Assembly (NCBI GenBank): GCA_021640185.1
Contig: JAJXDX010000014.1
Span: 1-14,851 of the forward strand
Length of the DNA stretch: 14,851 bases
Direction: 5' to 3'
Source of the DNA: Oscillospiraceae bacterium
Lineage (GTDB): Bacteria > Bacillota > Clostridia > Oscillospirales > Acutalibacteraceae
Under the pieces are notes generated by a model, which saw nothing but the letters and a program-made list of their open reading frames with translations, had not been told where the DNA came from and did no database searches. Below are positions 13,528 to 14,851 of this stretch, piece after piece. Position 1 is the first letter of the stretch. Every line of letters begins with the position of its first letter. A program made the position numbers and the translations under genes.

Positions 13528-14851
13528 TCAATCCAAGAAGCCCTTATAGTGACGCATCATCATCTGGCTCTCGATCTGCTGCACCGTTTCGAGCGCGACG
13601 CCGACCACGATCATGACCGACGTACCGCCGATGGACAGGCCGGAGAACGAGGGCGCCGCCTTGCCGAACAGGCTCGGGAAGAGCGCGATCACGCCAAGGA
13701 ACAGCGCGCCGATGAACGTGACCTTGTTGAGCACGCGCTTGATATAGTCGGCCGTCGGCTTGCCGGGACGCTGTCCGGGCACCGCGCCGCCGTTCTTGCG
13801 CAGGTTGTTCGCCATCTCAACAGGGTTGTACTGGATGGTCACATAGAAATACGAGAAGCCGATGATCATCAGGAAGTACAGCACGATATACAGCCAGCTG
13901 GACTGGTCGAAGGCATTGAAGAAGCCGTGCCAGAAGCCGGTGGACGGTACCGTGATGAACGTAGCGATGATGCTGGGCAGCGAAAGGATCGACACGGCGA
14001 GGATGATCGGCATGACACCCGACATATTGACCTTGATCGGGATGTAGGTGTTCTGCCCACCATACATCTTGCGGCCGACGACCTTTTTCGCGTACTGGAC
14101 GGGGATGCGGCGCTCGGCATCGCCCATGAAGACGATGAAGCCGATCATCGCAAGGAACAGCACGAGCACGAGGATCACGAGCAGGATGCTCGTGAAGCCG
14201 GACGCGTGGCCCTGCTGCAGCTCCTTGACGCCCATGTCATAGAAATGCGCCCACAGATACGTGGCGGCCACCGGGATACGGGACAGGATGCCCGCGAACA
14301 GCAGGATCGAGATACCGTTGCCGATGCCCTTATCGTTGATCTGCTCGCCGAGCCACATCATCAGCGCGGAGCCTGCGGTGAAGCAGAGCACGATGACGAT
14401 GGCAGCGAACCAGGCGGCAAAGCCGCTCTTCGCCTCGGTCGACAGGGCCTGATAGCGGTTGCGCACCATGAAGTAGTACGCGATACCGAGCATCAGGCCG
14501 AGCGCGATCGTGGTGTAGCGGGTGATCTGCCCCAGACGCTTGCGGCCGGATTCGCCGTCCTTCGCCAGCCGCTCGAGCGCGGGGATCGCGACCGTCAGCA
14601 GCTGGATGATGATGCTGGCGTTGATATACGGCGTGATCGAAAGCGCGAAGATCGACGCGTTCGAGAAGCCGCCGCCGGACATCATCGTCAGGTAGCTCAT
14701 GAACGAGTTCGCGTTCGACGCCACTGCTTCTTTGAGCGTGGCGACATCCACGAACGGCACGGTGACCGTCGAACCGATCCGGAAGATCAGGATGATGAAC
14801 ACCGTGAAGAGAAGCTTTTTGCGGAGATCTTCGATTTTCCAGGCGTTACGC
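13528..14851 (-). CDS. secY: Protein translocase subunit SecY, 5' end cut by window
   Basis: The frame is open to base 14850 and gives 440 residues. It reads RNAWKIEDLRKKLLFT at its visible start, so only about 5 codons are missing; the GTG at 14802 is internal (Val), not the start. Ten hydrophobic segments are expected. Clear SecY landmarks are SFMSYLTMMSGGGFSNASIF in the plug region, GERLGEQ-like loop MWLGEQINDKGIGNGISILL, the C5 loop KVVGRKMYGGQNTYIPIKVN and the C-terminal IESQMMMRHYKGFLD. SecY forms the membrane channel for Sec export with SecE and SecA. It ends the spc operon part and is followed by adk. Confidence 0.97.
   Translation of the reverse strand, partial: RNAWKIEDLRKKLLFTVFIILIFRIGSTVTVPFVDVATLKEAVASNANSFMSYLTMMSGGGFSNASIFALSITPYINASIIIQLLTVAIPALERLAKDGESGRKRLGQITRYTTIALGLMLGIAYYFMVRNRYQALSTEAKSGFAAWFAAIVIVLCFTAGSALMMWLGEQINDKGIGNGISILLFAGILSRIPVAATYLWAHFYDMGVKELQQGHASGFTSILLVILVLVLFLAMIGFIVFMGDAERRIPVQYAKKVVGRKMYGGQNTYIPIKVNMSGVMPIILAVSILSLPSIIATFITVPSTGFWHGFFNAFDQSSWLYIVLYFLMIIGFSYFYVTIQYNPVEMANNLRKNGGAVPGQRPGKPTADYIKRVLNKVTFIGALFLGVIALFPSLFGKAAPSFSGLSIGGTSVMIVVGVALETVQQIESQMMMRHYKGFLD

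Noticed and set aside
14800..14802. GTG 14802 as the start of secY
   Set aside because: Upstream codons continue in frame and encode the standard SecY N-terminus (NAWKIEDLRKKLLFT), so this codon is an internal Val.
1..14851. CRISPR array, transposon ends, tRNA or rRNA genes
   Set aside because: No regularly spaced repeats, transposase-like proteins, target duplications or cloverleaf/rRNA-like stretches were found on reading both strands.

Overview
The window looks like a chromosome segment of a GC-rich Clostridia-type Firmicute. It carries a clostridial-order spc/alpha ribosomal cluster with rpsD inside it, zinc-cysteine forms of S4 and adenylate kinase, consensus TTGACA/TATAAT promoters, strong AAGGAGG-type ribosome binding sites and many intrinsic terminators. 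The exact genus cannot be read from the sequence. I see no CRISPR array, transposase, tRNA or rRNA.

Left part (1-5710), sugar utilisation. Two minus-strand genes form an operon: a 1002-residue GH106-like glycoside hydrolase (putative alpha-L-rhamnosidase), then the first 197 residues of a GH13-like enzyme that runs off the window edge. Divergent from them is a monocistronic lipoprotein solute-binding protein of ABC sugar-importer type, closed by a strong terminator. The shared intergenic region holds two face-away promoters. Each carries a related AAAGCG/CGCTTT palindrome of LacI/CcpA (cre) type, so uptake and intracellular hydrolysis are probably co-regulated. No permease gene is in view.

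Middle part (5711-8660). A minus-strand DPM1/GtrB-type family 2 glycosyltransferase with two C-terminal membrane helices has its own promoter and a leader of about 110 nt. A gene-poor stretch of about 590 bases follows, with several inverted repeats. Then comes a solitary plus-strand FAD-dependent oxidoreductase of the FAD_oxidored (PF12831) type. A perfect 18-bp stem terminator separates it from the convergent ribosomal cluster.

Right part (8661-14851), minus strand: secY (5' end cut by the window), adk, map, infA, rpmJ, rpsM, rpsK, rpsD, rpoA, rplQ. This is the end of the spc operon plus the alpha operon: protein export, nucleotide balance, N-terminal Met removal, translation initiation, 30S/50S proteins and the RNA polymerase alpha subunit. 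No promoter is seen inside it; transcription is expected from upstream of secY. Every spacer longer than about 50 nt in this cluster contains a GC-rich stem-loop. The most interesting non-coding signals are the paired palindromes at the divergent sugar promoters and this series of spacer hairpins.
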